The notes below the pieces were generated by a model. The model made no database searches. It was not told the DNA's origin and worked only from the letters and a program-made list of their open reading frames with translations. Positions 1 to 9,862 of a DNA stretch of 49,688 bases are shown here, one piece after another; the stretch's first letter is position 1; the number at the start of each line of letters is the position of its first letter. Position numbers and translations under genes: made by a program. The stretch comes from Ruminococcus sp. CAG:563 (GTDB lineage: Bacteria > Bacillota > Clostridia > Oscillospirales > Acutalibacteraceae), in assembly GCA_000434915.1 (NCBI GenBank), contig FR882080.1:115930-165617 (forward strand), written 5' to 3'.

Positions 1-229
1 AGGCATTCCTGCCGCTTTGCCTTATTTTTTCGACAATTTTTCCTGCCGTCGTGGTTTTTCCCGATGAGCTGGGACCTGCAAGCAGAACGATATCACAGTC
101 GCAATCGGAAATGAAATTGCCGACCAGCGAGGAAACAGAGCTGTCAAAGCCCTCCTCGGCAGACTCGATAAACGACTCAACATCCGAAGCAACGTTTTTA
201 TTTATATCATTTAATGTTCTGTGTGCCAT
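1..229 (-). CDS. Nucleoside (uridine) kinase family protein, N-terminal part, cut by the window edge
   Basis: This is the first 76 codons of a minus-strand gene running off the left edge. The translation begins MAHRTLNDINKNV and contains a Walker A loop, AGPSSSGKTTTA, near residues 55-66, which is the pattern of the uridine kinase/phosphoribulokinase P-loop family. In Clostridia such kinases follow hemZ-type genes or stand alone and are usually annotated as nucleoside kinase. The ATG at 229 is chosen because AGAAGG lies about 7 bases upstream. It starts 13 bases after the hemZ stop, so the two are probably co-transcribed. The substrate-binding part is outside the window, so substrate and exact family are uncertain. 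Confidence 0.75.
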   Translation of the reverse strand, partial: MAHRTLNDINKNVASDVESFIESAEEGFDSSVSSLVGNFISDCDCDIVLLAGPSSSGKTTTAGKIVEKIRQSGRNA

Positions 230-242
230 TTTTGCTACCTTC

Positions 243-1688
243 TTATCTCAGCTTATCGTAAAACTCCTTTATTTGATCCTTACGCTCGGCAATTACGTCG
301 TAGCGTGAATTATATTCATACGGGTATTTATAATTAAAAATTCTTTCAATATTTCTGCTGTACGGGTCTTTGAGCTTTGTGACCGCACCTGCACCGACGG
401 CGAGCACCGTGTGGCACTCCTCCATCATGAAAATATTGTAAAGACATTCGAATCCGTCCTTGCACCAGCCGACGTTTTCGAGATTGCCGAGTGAACGTGA
501 CTGTCTGTACATATAATACGGTTTATAGCCCCCGGAATAGAACCGATTTTGAGCATATTCCAGCATTTTATTTGCAATTTCTCCGCTTTGAACGTCAACG
601 CCGTGAGTAACGATGGTTGACGAGCGCTTCAATGCGAGCGTATGGAGGGTAATATTCTCGGGATTCATGCTTATTGCTCGGTCAACGGAATTGCAGAAAC
701 TCTCATATGTATCGTCGGTCAGACCTGCGATCAAATCCATGTTGATGTTGTCAAATCCGATTTCTCTCGCCTCATTGAAAACACGAACAACATCGTCAAC
801 CGTGTGCCTCCTGCCGATAGCCTTGAGGACGTCATCATTAAACGTCTGCGGATTTATGCTTATTCTTCCGACTCCCGCCGCTTTGATAACCTTAAGCTTT
901 TCGGGGGTTACGGTATCGGCTCTGCCGGCTTCTATTGTGTATTCTCTTATATGCGAAAGGTCAAAATCATTATTTATCTCGTCACAGATTTTTTTAAGCA
1001 TATCCGCCGAAAGAGTGGTCGGCGTACCGCCGCCCCAATAGATTGATTCGAGTCTCAGTCCGAGGCTGTTTGCGACCTCGGCCGTCTCTTTTATCTCCCT
1101 GCAAAGATTTTCGACATAATCGGGCAAAAGCTTCTTTGCCTGTGCTATCGAATGAGAAACGAACGAACAATAATTGCACCTTGTCGGGCAGAACGGAATC
1201 GAAACATACAGGCTGAAACTTTTTTCATCGGAAAGCGACATTATTTTTTCTTCAGCCTTGGCTACGGAATAAGCAAGCTCGGTCTTTTTTTCGCAAACCA
1301 ACAGCTTATCCTTGAAATACGCCTTTGCACCGTCGTCGCCGTAATCCTTAATCAGCGAATTCATCAGCTTCGACGGTCTTACACCTGTCAGTATGCCCCA
1401 TTTAGGCACATAGCCCGTAATCTTGGAGAGAAGCGAGAACAGCAGAATCGCCATTTCTCTCTCGCAGTCGTCATAGTCGGCAACCGCTTTTTCTTTCTCC
1501 CCTATTGTTCCGTTTATATTGACCGAAACACCGACAACATATTTGCCGCTCATTGAGGTAACAACCGTTATATCGTCAGCTTCGCCGGAATCATCATTTA
1601 TGACACGGATCGTCTCATAGGGGAAGAAAACCCGACAAAGGTTTTCCATTTCATAATGAAATTTGTGATTAACGACCCTGAGTATCAT
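243..1688 (-). CDS. hemZ: HemZ, coproporphyrinogen III dehydrogenase-like radical SAM enzyme
   Basis: The 481-residue protein has a radical SAM cluster motif, CPTRCNYC, at residues 167-174 (Cys167, Cys171, Cys174). A GGGTPT motif follows, as in the HemN/HemW/HemZ class. The roughly 160-residue N-terminal extension before the radical SAM core and the ending match HemZ, the Firmicutes anaerobic coproporphyrinogen oxidase relative. Members use SAM and a 4Fe-4S cluster; true decarboxylation of coproporphyrinogen III is established for only some, and no other haem genes are present here, so the substrate is inferred. The start codon overlaps the stop of the upstream hydrolase by 4 bases (ATGA), a sign of translational coupling. 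It is part of the relA-dtd-hydrolase-hemZ cluster common in Clostridia. Confidence 0.85.
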   Translation of the reverse strand: MILRVVNHKFHYEMENLCRVFFPYETIRVINDDSGEADDITVVTSMSGKYVVGVSVNINGTIGEKEKAVADYDDCEREMAILLFSLLSKITGYVPKWGILTGVRPSKLMNSLIKDYGDDGAKAYFKDKLLVCEKKTELAYSVAKAEEKIMSLSDEKSFSLYVSIPFCPTRCNYCSFVSHSIAQAKKLLPDYVENLCREIKETAEVANSLGLRLESIYWGGGTPTTLSADMLKKICDEINNDFDLSHIREYTIEAGRADTVTPEKLKVIKAAGVGRISINPQTFNDDVLKAIGRRHTVDDVVRVFNEAREIGFDNINMDLIAGLTDDTYESFCNSVDRAISMNPENITLHTLALKRSSTIVTHGVDVQSGEIANKMLEYAQNRFYSGGYKPYYMYRQSRSLGNLENVGWCKDGFECLYNIFMMEECHTVLAVGAGAVTKLKDPYSRNIERIFNYKYPYEYNSRYDVIAERKDQIKEFYDKLR

Positions 1689-2317
1689 TTGAATCTCCTC
1701 ATATATCTGTTTCTTCTGCGTTCATATTCCATGGTCGTGGCTCTGTTGTGACCGGGATAAATCGTATATTCGCCCGGCATTTCATAAAGCCGCTTGATTG
1801 AAACATACATGTCATCGTCACTGCCGCCGAAGAGATCCGTTCTGCCCGTTGTCAGACAGAACAGAGTGTCGCCCGTGAAAAGTGTGCGCTCACTCTCGAT
1901 ATAGTAACAGACACTGCCCATTGTGTGGCCGGGAGTATGCATAACGTTAAAATCAAGGCTTCCGAGGGAAATAACATCGCCCTCACCGACCGTGATATCC
2001 GGTTCGATATTCTTCTGAGTGTGCGGTGCAATGCTGAATGCAATACTCATCATCTCGTTGGTAAGGCAATCCGCATCTTTTTTATGAATTACAATTTTTG
2101 CCTCGGGGAATGCCTGCTTGAGGTCATAAACACCGAGGATATGATCTGCATGACCGTGGGTCAGCAGGATATATTTAACGTTTTTTCCTTTGAGTCTGTC
2201 AAGAAGCTCGGGCGTACATTCGCCGCAGTCTACTATCGCCGTTTCACCGCTTACGTCGTCCGTCACAATATATGTGTTTGCACTGACAGGCCCCAGCACC
2301 ATTGTTTCAACAGTCAT
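1685..2317 (-). CDS. MBL-fold metallohydrolase, glyoxalase II-like
   Basis: The 210-residue protein has the metallo-beta-lactamase metal-binding motif THGHADH at residues 53-59. Further metal ligands are visible in HTPGHTMGS and in GDTLF, with a final PGH near the C-terminus. The length and motif order fit the small YcbL/glyoxalase II-like hydrolases, which bind two zinc or iron ions and hydrolyse thioesters. The true substrate of this subgroup is generally unknown. It begins one base after the dtd stop and overlaps hemZ by 4 bases, so it is in the same operon. The start is supported by AGAGGG about 6 bases upstream. Confidence 0.85.
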   Translation of the reverse strand: MTVETMVLGPVSANTYIVTDDVSGETAIVDCGECTPELLDRLKGKNVKYILLTHGHADHILGVYDLKQAFPEAKIVIHKKDADCLTNEMMSIAFSIAPHTQKNIEPDITVGEGDVISLGSLDFNVMHTPGHTMGSVCYYIESERTLFTGDTLFCLTTGRTDLFGGSDDDMYVSIKRLYEMPGEYTIYPGHNRATTMEYERRRNRYMRRFK

Positions 2318-2318
2318 T

Positions 2319-2780
2319 TTAATCCCTCTTGTTCCAGATAGTCGTGTCCATGATTATCGTAACGGGGCCGTCATTGTGAATTTCAACCTGCATATCCGCT
2401 CCGAATGAACCGTGCTCAACCTTCTTGATACCGTTCGCCTTAAGCTGCTCCATGAAATACTCATAAAGCTCGTTGGCATAGTCGGGCTTCGCCGCCGTTG
2501 TGAAGGACGGTCTGTTGCCCTTTTTGATATCTGCACAGAGCGTGAACTGAGAAATTGCAAGAACCTCACCGTCAACATCAAGAATCGACATGTTCATTTT
2601 CTCGTCCTCGTCCTCAAAAATACGCAATTTAGCTATCTTTGCGGCAAGGATTTCCGCATCTTTCTTTGTGTCGTCGGGAAATACGCCCAGAAGAACGTTG
2701 TATCCCTTGCCGATTTTTCCTATTGTTTCGCCGTCAACGACAACCGCCGACGATTTTACTCTTTGAACTACTGCTTTCAT
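2319..2780 (-). CDS. dtd: D-aminoacyl-tRNA deacylase (Dtd)
   Basis: The 153-residue protein starts MKAVVQRVKSSAVVVDGE and carries the conserved SQFTLCADIKKGNRPSF block. The C-terminal VEIHNDGPVTI contains the family's NxGPVT-type motif. Dtd removes D-amino acids (and glycine) mischarged onto tRNA by a proofreading mechanism using the Gly-cisPro motif (GP in NDGPVT). Length matches the family (about 150). It lies 24 bases after relA, an arrangement conserved in Firmicutes. The start has AGAGG about 8 bases upstream. Confidence 0.95.
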   Translation of the reverse strand: MKAVVQRVKSSAVVVDGETIGKIGKGYNVLLGVFPDDTKKDAEILAAKIAKLRIFEDEDEKMNMSILDVDGEVLAISQFTLCADIKKGNRPSFTTAAKPDYANELYEYFMEQLKANGIKKVEHGSFGADMQVEIHNDGPVTIIMDTTIWNKRD

Positions 2781-2804
2781 ACTAAAACCTCTTAATTCAA
2801 TACC

Positions 2805-5090
2805 TTAGCTGTTTGAACGCTCAACATCAAGAACACCGTTTATCTTCCTGAGCTTAGCCATAACGCCGTTGAGGTGCTCAATTCCGTTAACACCGATCGT
2901 CAATTCGAGCGACGCTCTGCCGTCCTTTTTGCTCTTGGTATTAATTCCGTATATCATAACACGCATATCTGCGATCATTTTTGAAACGTCGGCCATCAGT
3001 CCGACTCTGTCAAGACAAGTCATCGAAACCGTAGCTGTGAAATCCTCCTTAACAGAGCTGTCCCATCCTGCGGGAATCCATCTGTCCGGCTCGTCGGCAA
3101 GCTCGATAACCTTGGGCACATTTGTACAATCCCTCTTATGAATCGAAACGCCGTGACCTCTTGTGATAAATCCGATAATTTTATCGCCCGGAACAGGACT
3201 ACAGCACTTTGAAAGCTTGATAAGGCAGTTGTCTATGCCCTCAATAACTACGCCGTCCTGGCTCTTTGTGCGCTTCTTCTGCGAGGGCTTCGTTATCTTG
3301 ATAACGTCCTCTTCAACAGGCTCGGGCTGCTTGAACTCCTTAACGTATTCGTCCTTTATATGCGGCATCATCTTGTTTAATGATATTCCGCCGTAGCCTA
3401 TCGCCGCATAGAAATCATCGGTACTGTTGAAGCGCTGACGCTGTGCGACATCAAGAATGAACTTATCAAACTGCTGATCACTGAGCCTTATAAAGTTACG
3501 CTTGAACTCACGTTCAACCTCCATCTTGCCCTCAAGGATATTCTCCTCCCTGCGTTCCTTCTTGAACCATGAGCGAATCTTATTCCTTGCGCCGCTGGTC
3601 TTGACAAATTTAAGCCAGTCACGGCTCGGGCCTTTGTTCTGCTGAGACGAAGTAATGATCTCGACTATTTCACCCGTTTTGACGACATAATCTATCGGAA
3701 CGATTCTTCCGTCAACCTTTGCGCCGACCATTCTGTTGCCGACGGCCGAGTGAATGGCATAGGCGAAGTCAACGACGGTTGCACCTGCCGGAAGATTGAT
3801 AACCGTTCCCTTGGGTGTGAACACAAAAACCTCCTCCTGAACAAGGTCGGTCTTTATTGTATTCACGATATCCTGCGGATTTTCGGAAACATTCTGACTC
3901 TCCAAAAGCTGGCGAATCCACGAGAATTTTTCTTCAAATTTCTGTCTGCCGCTCATTCCGAGTTTATACTTCCAGTGGGCGGCAACACCGTACTCAGCCG
4001 TGCGGTGCATCTCCCATGTTCTTATCTGAACCTCAAACGGTATGCCCTCGTCGCCGATTACCGTTGTGTGCAAAGACTGATACATATTCGCTTTCGGCGT
4101 TGAGATATAATCCTTGAATCGGCCGGGAATGGACTTGAACATATCGTGAATTATTCCGAGACAGTTATAACAGTCGATAACATCATCAACAATTATTCTG
4201 ACGGCATAAATATCATAGATTTCGTCAAAGCTCTTGCCCTGCATATACATCTTACGGTAAATGCCATGAACACTCTTGATTCTGCCGGAAATGCTCGCAT
4301 TCGGCACAACAAGCTTTATTCTTTCGCTGATTTTTTTCTGAATACTGTCAAGATACTCTTTTCTCTTTGACTGCTGCTGTTCCAGCCTGTCTCTGATCTC
4401 CTTATAGGCAATGGGATCAAGATAGCTGATTGCAAGATCCTCAAGCTCCTCCTTAACGCCTCTGATGCCGAGACGGTGAGCGATAGGAGCGTAAATTTCA
4501 AGTGTTTCCTGAGCTTTTTCACGTCTTTTATCGGGTCGCATAAAAGACAAGGTTCTCATATTGTGTATACGGTCAGCGAGCTTGATGATGATAACACGAA
4601 TATCCTGCGACATCGCCATCAGCATCTTGCGCACATTCTCCGCCTGCTGCTCCTCCTTTGTAAAGATGGGCACCTTGCCGAGCTTTGTAACGCCCTCAAC
4701 AAGGTTTGCAACGTCCTCGCCGAATTCCTCCTGGATATTCTCCTTGGTCATATCGGTGTCTTCAACAACGTCGTGCAGCAAAGCCGCAGCCATCGATTCC
4801 CCGTCCATACCTAAATTGTAAAGGATAATTGCGACGGAGACCGGGTGGATTATATAAGGCTCGCCTGAGAATCTGAACTGACCCTCATGCGCCTTTTTTG
4901 CAATAAAATACGCTTTTTCAACGAGAGAAACATCGTTCTCGGTCATGTTTTCCCTGACGAGCTTAATCAGCTTGCCATAAAGCTCATCGGGATTTTCGGG
5001 AACGAATTCTTTCTTTTCGTCCTGCTCCGAAACAGTCTCGCCCATTGACGCTGTCAATTTGTTTTTTTCATTAGCTTCTGACATTTTCAT
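2805..5090 (-). CDS. relA: Bifunctional (p)ppGpp synthetase/hydrolase (Rel/SpoT type)
   Basis: The 761-residue protein has the full Rel architecture. An HD hydrolase domain carries His82 and the HD pair at 106-107 (LLHDVVEDTD). The synthetase domain follows, then a TGS domain (VFTPKGTVINLPAGATVVDF, about residues 425-490). The C-terminus carries a Cys-containing region (KCCSPVPGD) and an ACT domain (last 75 residues). An intact HD pair suggests a working hydrolase, as expected for a single bifunctional Firmicutes Rel. It makes and destroys the stringent-response alarmone. Residues 1-35 are acidic and poorly conserved. The Shine-Dalgarno is weak, and Met3 (5084) is an alternative start. It lies between recJ (39 bases upstream) and dtd. 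Confidence 0.95.
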   Translation of the reverse strand: MKMSEANEKNKLTASMGETVSEQDEKKEFVPENPDELYGKLIKLVRENMTENDVSLVEKAYFIAKKAHEGQFRFSGEPYIIHPVSVAIILYNLGMDGESMAAALLHDVVEDTDMTKENIQEEFGEDVANLVEGVTKLGKVPIFTKEEQQAENVRKMLMAMSQDIRVIIIKLADRIHNMRTLSFMRPDKRREKAQETLEIYAPIAHRLGIRGVKEELEDLAISYLDPIAYKEIRDRLEQQQSKRKEYLDSIQKKISERIKLVVPNASISGRIKSVHGIYRKMYMQGKSFDEIYDIYAVRIIVDDVIDCYNCLGIIHDMFKSIPGRFKDYISTPKANMYQSLHTTVIGDEGIPFEVQIRTWEMHRTAEYGVAAHWKYKLGMSGRQKFEEKFSWIRQLLESQNVSENPQDIVNTIKTDLVQEEVFVFTPKGTVINLPAGATVVDFAYAIHSAVGNRMVGAKVDGRIVPIDYVVKTGEIVEIITSSQQNKGPSRDWLKFVKTSGARNKIRSWFKKERREENILEGKMEVEREFKRNFIRLSDQQFDKFILDVAQRQRFNSTDDFYAAIGYGGISLNKMMPHIKDEYVKEFKQPEPVEEDVIKITKPSQKKRTKSQDGVVIEGIDNCLIKLSKCCSPVPGDKIIGFITRGHGVSIHKRDCTNVPKVIELADEPDRWIPAGWDSSVKEDFTATVSMTCLDRVGLMADVSKMIADMRVMIYGINTKSKKDGRASLELTIGVNGIEHLNGVMAKLRKINGVLDVERSNS

Positions 5091-5129
5091 ACCACTCGGC
5101 TTACCATGCCGATTCCTTTAAAAGTTCTG

Positions 5130-7184
5130 TTAAGGCAATTCGCACTCTCCGGTCGTGAGGTGTTGCCTTAATCTTTTGAGCACCGGCGCATCCTGCAAGT
5201 TGACCTTCTCGCTTGTTTTCGGTGCGCTCAGTCCACCGTTTTCGTCTTTTATAAGTATGCCCATTTCGAGCATCGCCTCAACAGACACCGCTACCTGTCC
5301 GTAATCCTCCGCCCAGAAATCGAGCCTGTGGCAGAGCGTTTCTATATCGTAATTCCATCTTACGACGGAGCGTATGTATCTGTAAACCTTGGCCGTCGTT
5401 TCACGCGAAGGAATCAAAAGTGATGAATCAAAGCCTTCGGTTTTTCCTCTCATGAGCATTGAAAAATCTCTCATGGAAGCGAACAGATCATCCTCCACCA
5501 TATCGTGGAGCTTTATATTTTTAAGCAGTACGCTCACTCTCAGCTGGCCGAGGTACTCATTCGGTTCAAGTCCTACCGCAGCATCGACCACATCGCCCTT
5601 GACGAACGGAAAATCCGCCTGAATCATCTTGAATTTGAGCGTTTGCAAAGAAACGCCGTTGCGCTCAAGAATAACTCTCAGATGCTTTCCGTTGCCTATC
5701 GGCTGAATATCGGTTATCGTCATATTGTAAAGGCCGAAAATCGGCTGAGGATTGCCTGCACCGAACGGCTCAAGCTGCTCAATCGCATTAAGCATTTCCA
5801 CGTTCACATATGCCGGATTCAGCTTAAAATCAATATTCTGAATCGGATAAGGCATTTCGATACCGTCGGCATACCGGTTTATCGCCTTTCTGAAATCACC
5901 GATGTTTTCTGTTTTCAGCCCTATTCCCGCCGCCAAGGTGTGACCGCCGAAGTGGGTCAGACAATCACCGCAATGCGAAAGCGCATCGTAAAGATTGAAG
6001 CCGTCAATGCTTCTGCCCGAGCCTTTTGCTTCTTCGCCGTCCATGGTTATTACAAGCGTCGGCTTTCCGTATTTTTCGACAAGTCTCGACGCAACTATTC
6101 CGACAACGCCGTCGTGCCAGCCCTCTCCGGCAACGACAAGCACGTTTTGATAAATCCAATTCGGATTCCTTTTTATCTGCTCAACAGCCTGATTGAGTAT
6201 CTCCTGCTCAGTCTGCTGCCGTGTTACATTCTCATCATTTATCTCCTGTGCAAGAAGTGTCGCTTCCTCGTAATCATCACTCAGAAGCAGTCTGATTGCT
6301 CTGTCCGCCGAACCCATACGGCCTGCTGCATTGATTCTCGGACAAATACCGAAAGCGACAGTCGTCGAGGTCATCCTTCTTTCCGAAAGGCCGGCAACCT
6401 CAATAAGAGCCTGAATTCCGCTTCTGTCCGAATCGGCAATCAACCGAACTCCCCTGCGCACAAGCTCACGGTTTTCCTTTATAAGCGGCATAACGTCGGC
6501 AACCGTGCCGATAGTCACAAGATCGACAAAGCTGTCGGTTACACCGTTCTCCTCGCCTTCAAGAGCACATATTAATTTATATGCAACTCCGACACCTGCA
6601 TAGTCTTTAAACTCAAGATTGCAGTCCTCCCTATGCGGGTCGACGACCGCAACGGCCTGCGGCAAGGTATCCGACGGAAGATGGTGATCCGTCACAATAA
6701 GCTCCATTTCAAGCTCATTGATATATTTTGCCTCTTCGACGGCGCTTATTCCGTTATCGACGGTGATAATGAGCTTAACGCCCATCATGCTGAGCTTGTC
6801 AATCGCTCCATAGCTCAATCCGTAGCCCTCGGTATGGCGGTTCGGAATATAGTAAACCACGTCTGCACCCTGCATTTCAAGGTAGGAATACAGCAATGCG
6901 GTCGACGTTACACCGTCGGCATCGTAATCGCCGTAAACCGCAATTCTTTCAAAACTGTCAAGAGCCTTTTGAATTCTCTTGACCGCCGTATACATATCGG
7001 GAAAATCCATCGGGTCAACGCACTTGCGCTCCCCTATTCCGAAAAAGTCCTTTGCTTCCTCGGCTGTGTTTATTCCTCTTGTCGATGCGATAAGCGCAGC
7101 ATAAGGGCTTATGTTCAGCTCTTCGGAAAGCTTCGTTGCGTTCTCTTTATCGCCGCTTTTGACTATCCACTTTTTTCTGCTCAT
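5130..7184 (-). CDS. recJ: Single-stranded-DNA-specific exonuclease RecJ
   Basis: The 684-residue protein has the DHH phosphoesterase motifs: YGDYDADG at residues 84-91 (Asp86, Asp88, Asp90), a TVDNGI block at 141-146 and the DHH triad at 166-168. The DHHA1 part carries GGHTLAAG in the middle of the protein, followed by an OB-fold region. RecJ is a 5'-3' ssDNA exonuclease in recombination and base-excision repair. The C-terminal region after about residue 570 is the extra domain typical of longer Firmicutes RecJ. The start is backed by AAAGGAGA about 6 bases upstream. It is 47 bases downstream of the glycosyltransferase gene, with no terminator seen between them. Confidence 0.95.
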   Translation of the reverse strand: MSRKKWIVKSGDKENATKLSEELNISPYAALIASTRGINTAEEAKDFFGIGERKCVDPMDFPDMYTAVKRIQKALDSFERIAVYGDYDADGVTSTALLYSYLEMQGADVVYYIPNRHTEGYGLSYGAIDKLSMMGVKLIITVDNGISAVEEAKYINELEMELIVTDHHLPSDTLPQAVAVVDPHREDCNLEFKDYAGVGVAYKLICALEGEENGVTDSFVDLVTIGTVADVMPLIKENRELVRRGVRLIADSDRSGIQALIEVAGLSERRMTSTTVAFGICPRINAAGRMGSADRAIRLLLSDDYEEATLLAQEINDENVTRQQTEQEILNQAVEQIKRNPNWIYQNVLVVAGEGWHDGVVGIVASRLVEKYGKPTLVITMDGEEAKGSGRSIDGFNLYDALSHCGDCLTHFGGHTLAAGIGLKTENIGDFRKAINRYADGIEMPYPIQNIDFKLNPAYVNVEMLNAIEQLEPFGAGNPQPIFGLYNMTITDIQPIGNGKHLRVILERNGVSLQTLKFKMIQADFPFVKGDVVDAAVGLEPNEYLGQLRVSVLLKNIKLHDMVEDDLFASMRDFSMLMRGKTEGFDSSLLIPSRETTAKVYRYIRSVVRWNYDIETLCHRLDFWAEDYGQVAVSVEAMLEMGILIKDENGGLSAPKTSEKVNLQDAPVLKRLRQHLTTGECELP

Positions 7185-7231
7185 ACCGCATCTCCTTTCT
7201 TTTCAGGCAACTTATGCAACATTGCCCTATT

Positions 7232-8353
7232 CTATCTGTCGTATATTCCTTCGAGCTGACGAACTGTATGCGAAATATCAAACTGCCGAAGCTTATTTTC
7301 ATCAACAGATTTTTTCGGCTCGTCGAGCTTTGCATTTATGAACTCCGCCCATTTTTTTTCGCCGTTTTCAAGTGAGAAATATTCAATCAATCCGACGTCC
7401 GCTTCCCTTGTAACAACATCGGAAACAATACAGCGAAGTCCCGCTGCCTGCGCTTCGATAAGAGAGAACGGAAGTCCCTCAAAAAGCGACGGCATGAGGA
7501 AGCAATCGCAGCAGGCAAGAATTTCTTTAACATCGGTTCTGACTCCCGTGAAAATAATCCTGTCCGAAATCCCGAGCTGCTCAGCCTTGTCCTTTGCTGC
7601 ATTTTCAAGCTCGCCGCAGCCAACCCAAATATATTTGAAATCATCTCTTATTTTTGCAAGCTCCGAAATTATTTCAACGGCAAAAACGGGATTTTTCTGA
7701 GCTGAAAGTCTTCCGACGGAAACAATCAAATGCTTTTCGCTTCCGTCGGCACCGAGTTTTCGAGCATAACTCAAAGCATCGAAATTATCTGTTTTTATGT
7801 AGCTCTCGGTGCCAATTCCGTTATAAATAAGCGTTGACTTTCTTTCACCGTAAAAATATTCCGACGCAACATCCGAACAGGCCAAAAGCTCCGTTGACGA
7901 GCGAATAATAAGACCTTTCATCGTGCGGCTGTAGATTTTTTGTAGAAGCTTTTTCAGTGACGCAAATCTGCCGACGGGATCGTACTGGCTTTTTGAATTG
8001 TGAGCATGGCAAATTCTCATTGGAATTCCGCATTTTTTTGCAATCGTCAGCGTGATTCCGTTGAGAAGATCCATATTTGAATGAGCAATATCGAAATGCT
8101 CCGCCGAAAGAATTCTTTTTACGTTTCTGATATAATCAAGCTTCTTTTTCGGTGCGTCAAGATCGCCTGCGTGGACAACTCTTATGCCCAAATCGGTAAC
8201 GGTCTTTTCGTGCAGGCAGTAAACGCCCTCATCAATCGCAATTATCAAGGTTATATCATATTTTGTTTTATCGATTTTTCTGAGCAAATTCACAAGAAAT
8301 GTTTCGATTCCGTTTGCACTCAGTCCGTGCGAAAAAAATACGATTTTTTTCAT
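7232..8353 (-). CDS. GT-B glycosyltransferase (family 4/1 type)
   Basis: The 373-residue protein starts MKKIVFFSHGLSANGIETFL, the N-terminal loop of EpsF-like retaining GT4 enzymes. The C-terminal donor-binding half has SVGRLSAQKNP near residue 215 and the E-x7-E motif in EGLPFSLIEAQAAG near residue 292. It has no signal or membrane segment, so it probably works at the cytoplasmic membrane face on a lipid-linked or envelope glycan. Donor and acceptor cannot be read from the sequence. It starts 18 bases after the MFS transporter gene, with a Shine-Dalgarno AGGTG. No polysaccharide cluster surrounds it, so it may be an orphan enzyme. Confidence 0.85.
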   Translation of the reverse strand: MKKIVFFSHGLSANGIETFLVNLLRKIDKTKYDITLIIAIDEGVYCLHEKTVTDLGIRVVHAGDLDAPKKKLDYIRNVKRILSAEHFDIAHSNMDLLNGITLTIAKKCGIPMRICHAHNSKSQYDPVGRFASLKKLLQKIYSRTMKGLIIRSSTELLACSDVASEYFYGERKSTLIYNGIGTESYIKTDNFDALSYARKLGADGSEKHLIVSVGRLSAQKNPVFAVEIISELAKIRDDFKYIWVGCGELENAAKDKAEQLGISDRIIFTGVRTDVKEILACCDCFLMPSLFEGLPFSLIEAQAAGLRCIVSDVVTREADVGLIEYFSLENGEKKWAEFINAKLDEPKKSVDENKLRQFDISHTVRQLEGIYDR

Positions 8354-8370
8354 ATCAACACCTGCCGGCT

Positions 8371-9780
8371 TTATTCTTCTGACGCTGCCTCATGTCTTTT
8401 GGAAACCGTAGCAAGAATTTCTCTCTTGAAATCTCCGTAGATTTTGTACCTCTTTGAGAAAACGATAAATGAAATTACGATAAGTACGGGAGGAACAATA
8501 AACATAAGAGCCGAAATAGCGTCCTTGGCCTCCTGCGTCTGCTCGGGGGCGGTTCCCTCATACTTTGTTATGCTGAACGTCAGGTACATGATAATGCACT
8601 GAACTGTATATGCCATTTTCTGTAAAAAGCCCTTCATGGAGAATGTCAAGCTCTGATTTCTTTTGCCGAGCTTATATTCGCCGTAATCAACAACATCGGC
8701 AAGCATAACGGTCTGATTGACAAACATACTTCCGATACCGATTGATGTTATAAGATAGCAAGTGCCGAGGCCGTAAACATTACCGCCGAAGCCATAGCCT
8801 ATAACAGCCATTCCGATATATCCTACAGCAGCCATGCCAAGGGAAAGCTTATAGATGTTTCTGTTGTTCATGTTAAGCTTTGAGCAAATCGGAATAACGG
8901 CAATGCCGATTACAGAACCGACCGCACCGAACATATTGAACTTTGACTGAAGATTAAGATCACCGGCGACAGAGTTGAAATAATAGCTGCTGATACCGGA
9001 GGTCATGTAGTAGCCTGCGTTTGAAATCATCGCAAAGAGCATAAATGTCAGGAGCTGGTCATTATTCTTTACAACGCTTATCGCCTGCTTAAATGAGAAT
9101 TTCTCTCCGCCCTGAATAACGTTTCTTTCCTTCGTTGAAGCGACGCTGATGCATGCAAATAAAACGAGCATAACAGCAGCGATTATCGACCATTTTCCGA
9201 AGCCCGTTCTCAGGCACTCCGGCGTCATTGTTTTGAGACTGCTCTCGCTTGATCCGCCGAGATAAGCGACGATAGGAGCTGTGAGAATAAGCACAATGCC
9301 CTGACCTAAGCCCGAGAAGGTTCTCGCAACCGTCGAAATGAAGTTTCTGTCCTTTTCCTCGGTTGCAAACGACGGAATCATCGACCAATAAGGAATATCA
9401 GCCAGAGTATTCGACATGCCCCAGAGCACATAGAATACGGCAACATAAACATACATCCAAACCGAATCTGTTTTTATTCCCGGATTATTGAAAAGCAGGC
9501 AAAGCACAACGGCATTCGCTATTGCACCCCTCAAAATCCAAGGGCGATATTTTCCCATTTTGCTGTTTGAAATATCAACAAGAGTTCCCATCATCGGGTC
9601 ATTGATGCCATCCCACAATCTCGCAATAGGCGCAAGAATGAGCAAGAACAAGGAACTGATTCCGAGTGCATTTGTAAGATAAAGCGAAAGGTAAGAATAG
9701 AACAAGCCGTAGCTGAGATCAAGGCCGATCGCACCTACACCATAGCCAAGCTTTTCTCTTAAAGGAACTTTTTTACCCAT
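8371..9780 (-). CDS. GPH-family (glycoside-pentoside-hexuronide) MFS transporter
   Basis: The protein (469 residues from the chosen start) begins MGKKVPLREKLGYGVGAIG, the N-terminal signature of GPH:cation symporters. It contains LWDGINDPMMGTLVD in loop 2-3, another family hallmark, and about 12 hydrophobic segments. These carriers take up sugars or glycosides with Na+ or H+. The substrate is unknown and no glycosidase lies beside the gene. The start at 9780 is preferred over the longer reading from 9798 because AGTAGG precedes it at good distance, while nothing precedes the upstream ATG. A separate promoter is visible at 9832-9860. Confidence 0.85.
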   Translation of the reverse strand: MGKKVPLREKLGYGVGAIGLDLSYGLFYSYLSLYLTNALGISSLFLLILAPIARLWDGINDPMMGTLVDISNSKMGKYRPWILRGAIANAVVLCLLFNNPGIKTDSVWMYVYVAVFYVLWGMSNTLADIPYWSMIPSFATEEKDRNFISTVARTFSGLGQGIVLILTAPIVAYLGGSSESSLKTMTPECLRTGFGKWSIIAAVMLVLFACISVASTKERNVIQGGEKFSFKQAISVVKNNDQLLTFMLFAMISNAGYYMTSGISSYYFNSVAGDLNLQSKFNMFGAVGSVIGIAVIPICSKLNMNNRNIYKLSLGMAAVGYIGMAVIGYGFGGNVYGLGTCYLITSIGIGSMFVNQTVMLADVVDYGEYKLGKRNQSLTFSMKGFLQKMAYTVQCIIMYLTFSITKYEGTAPEQTQEAKDAISALMFIVPPVLIVISFIVFSKRYKIYGDFKREILATVSKRHEAASEE

Positions 9781-9831
9781 TTGGATACCTACTTTCATTA
9801 GTCAATGGTTAATTAGCTTAAACCAACTTAT

Positions 9832-9860
9832 ATAATACCACAAAAAATCATTTTAGACAA
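9832..9860 (-). promoter_or_regulatory. Promoter of the MFS transporter gene
   Basis: On the minus strand TTGTCT, a 17-base spacer and TATTAT are read, giving a start about 45 bases before the gene. It lies directly after the terminator of the upstream surface-protein gene, which supports an independent transcription unit. Confidence 0.6.
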
Positions 9861-9862
9861 TA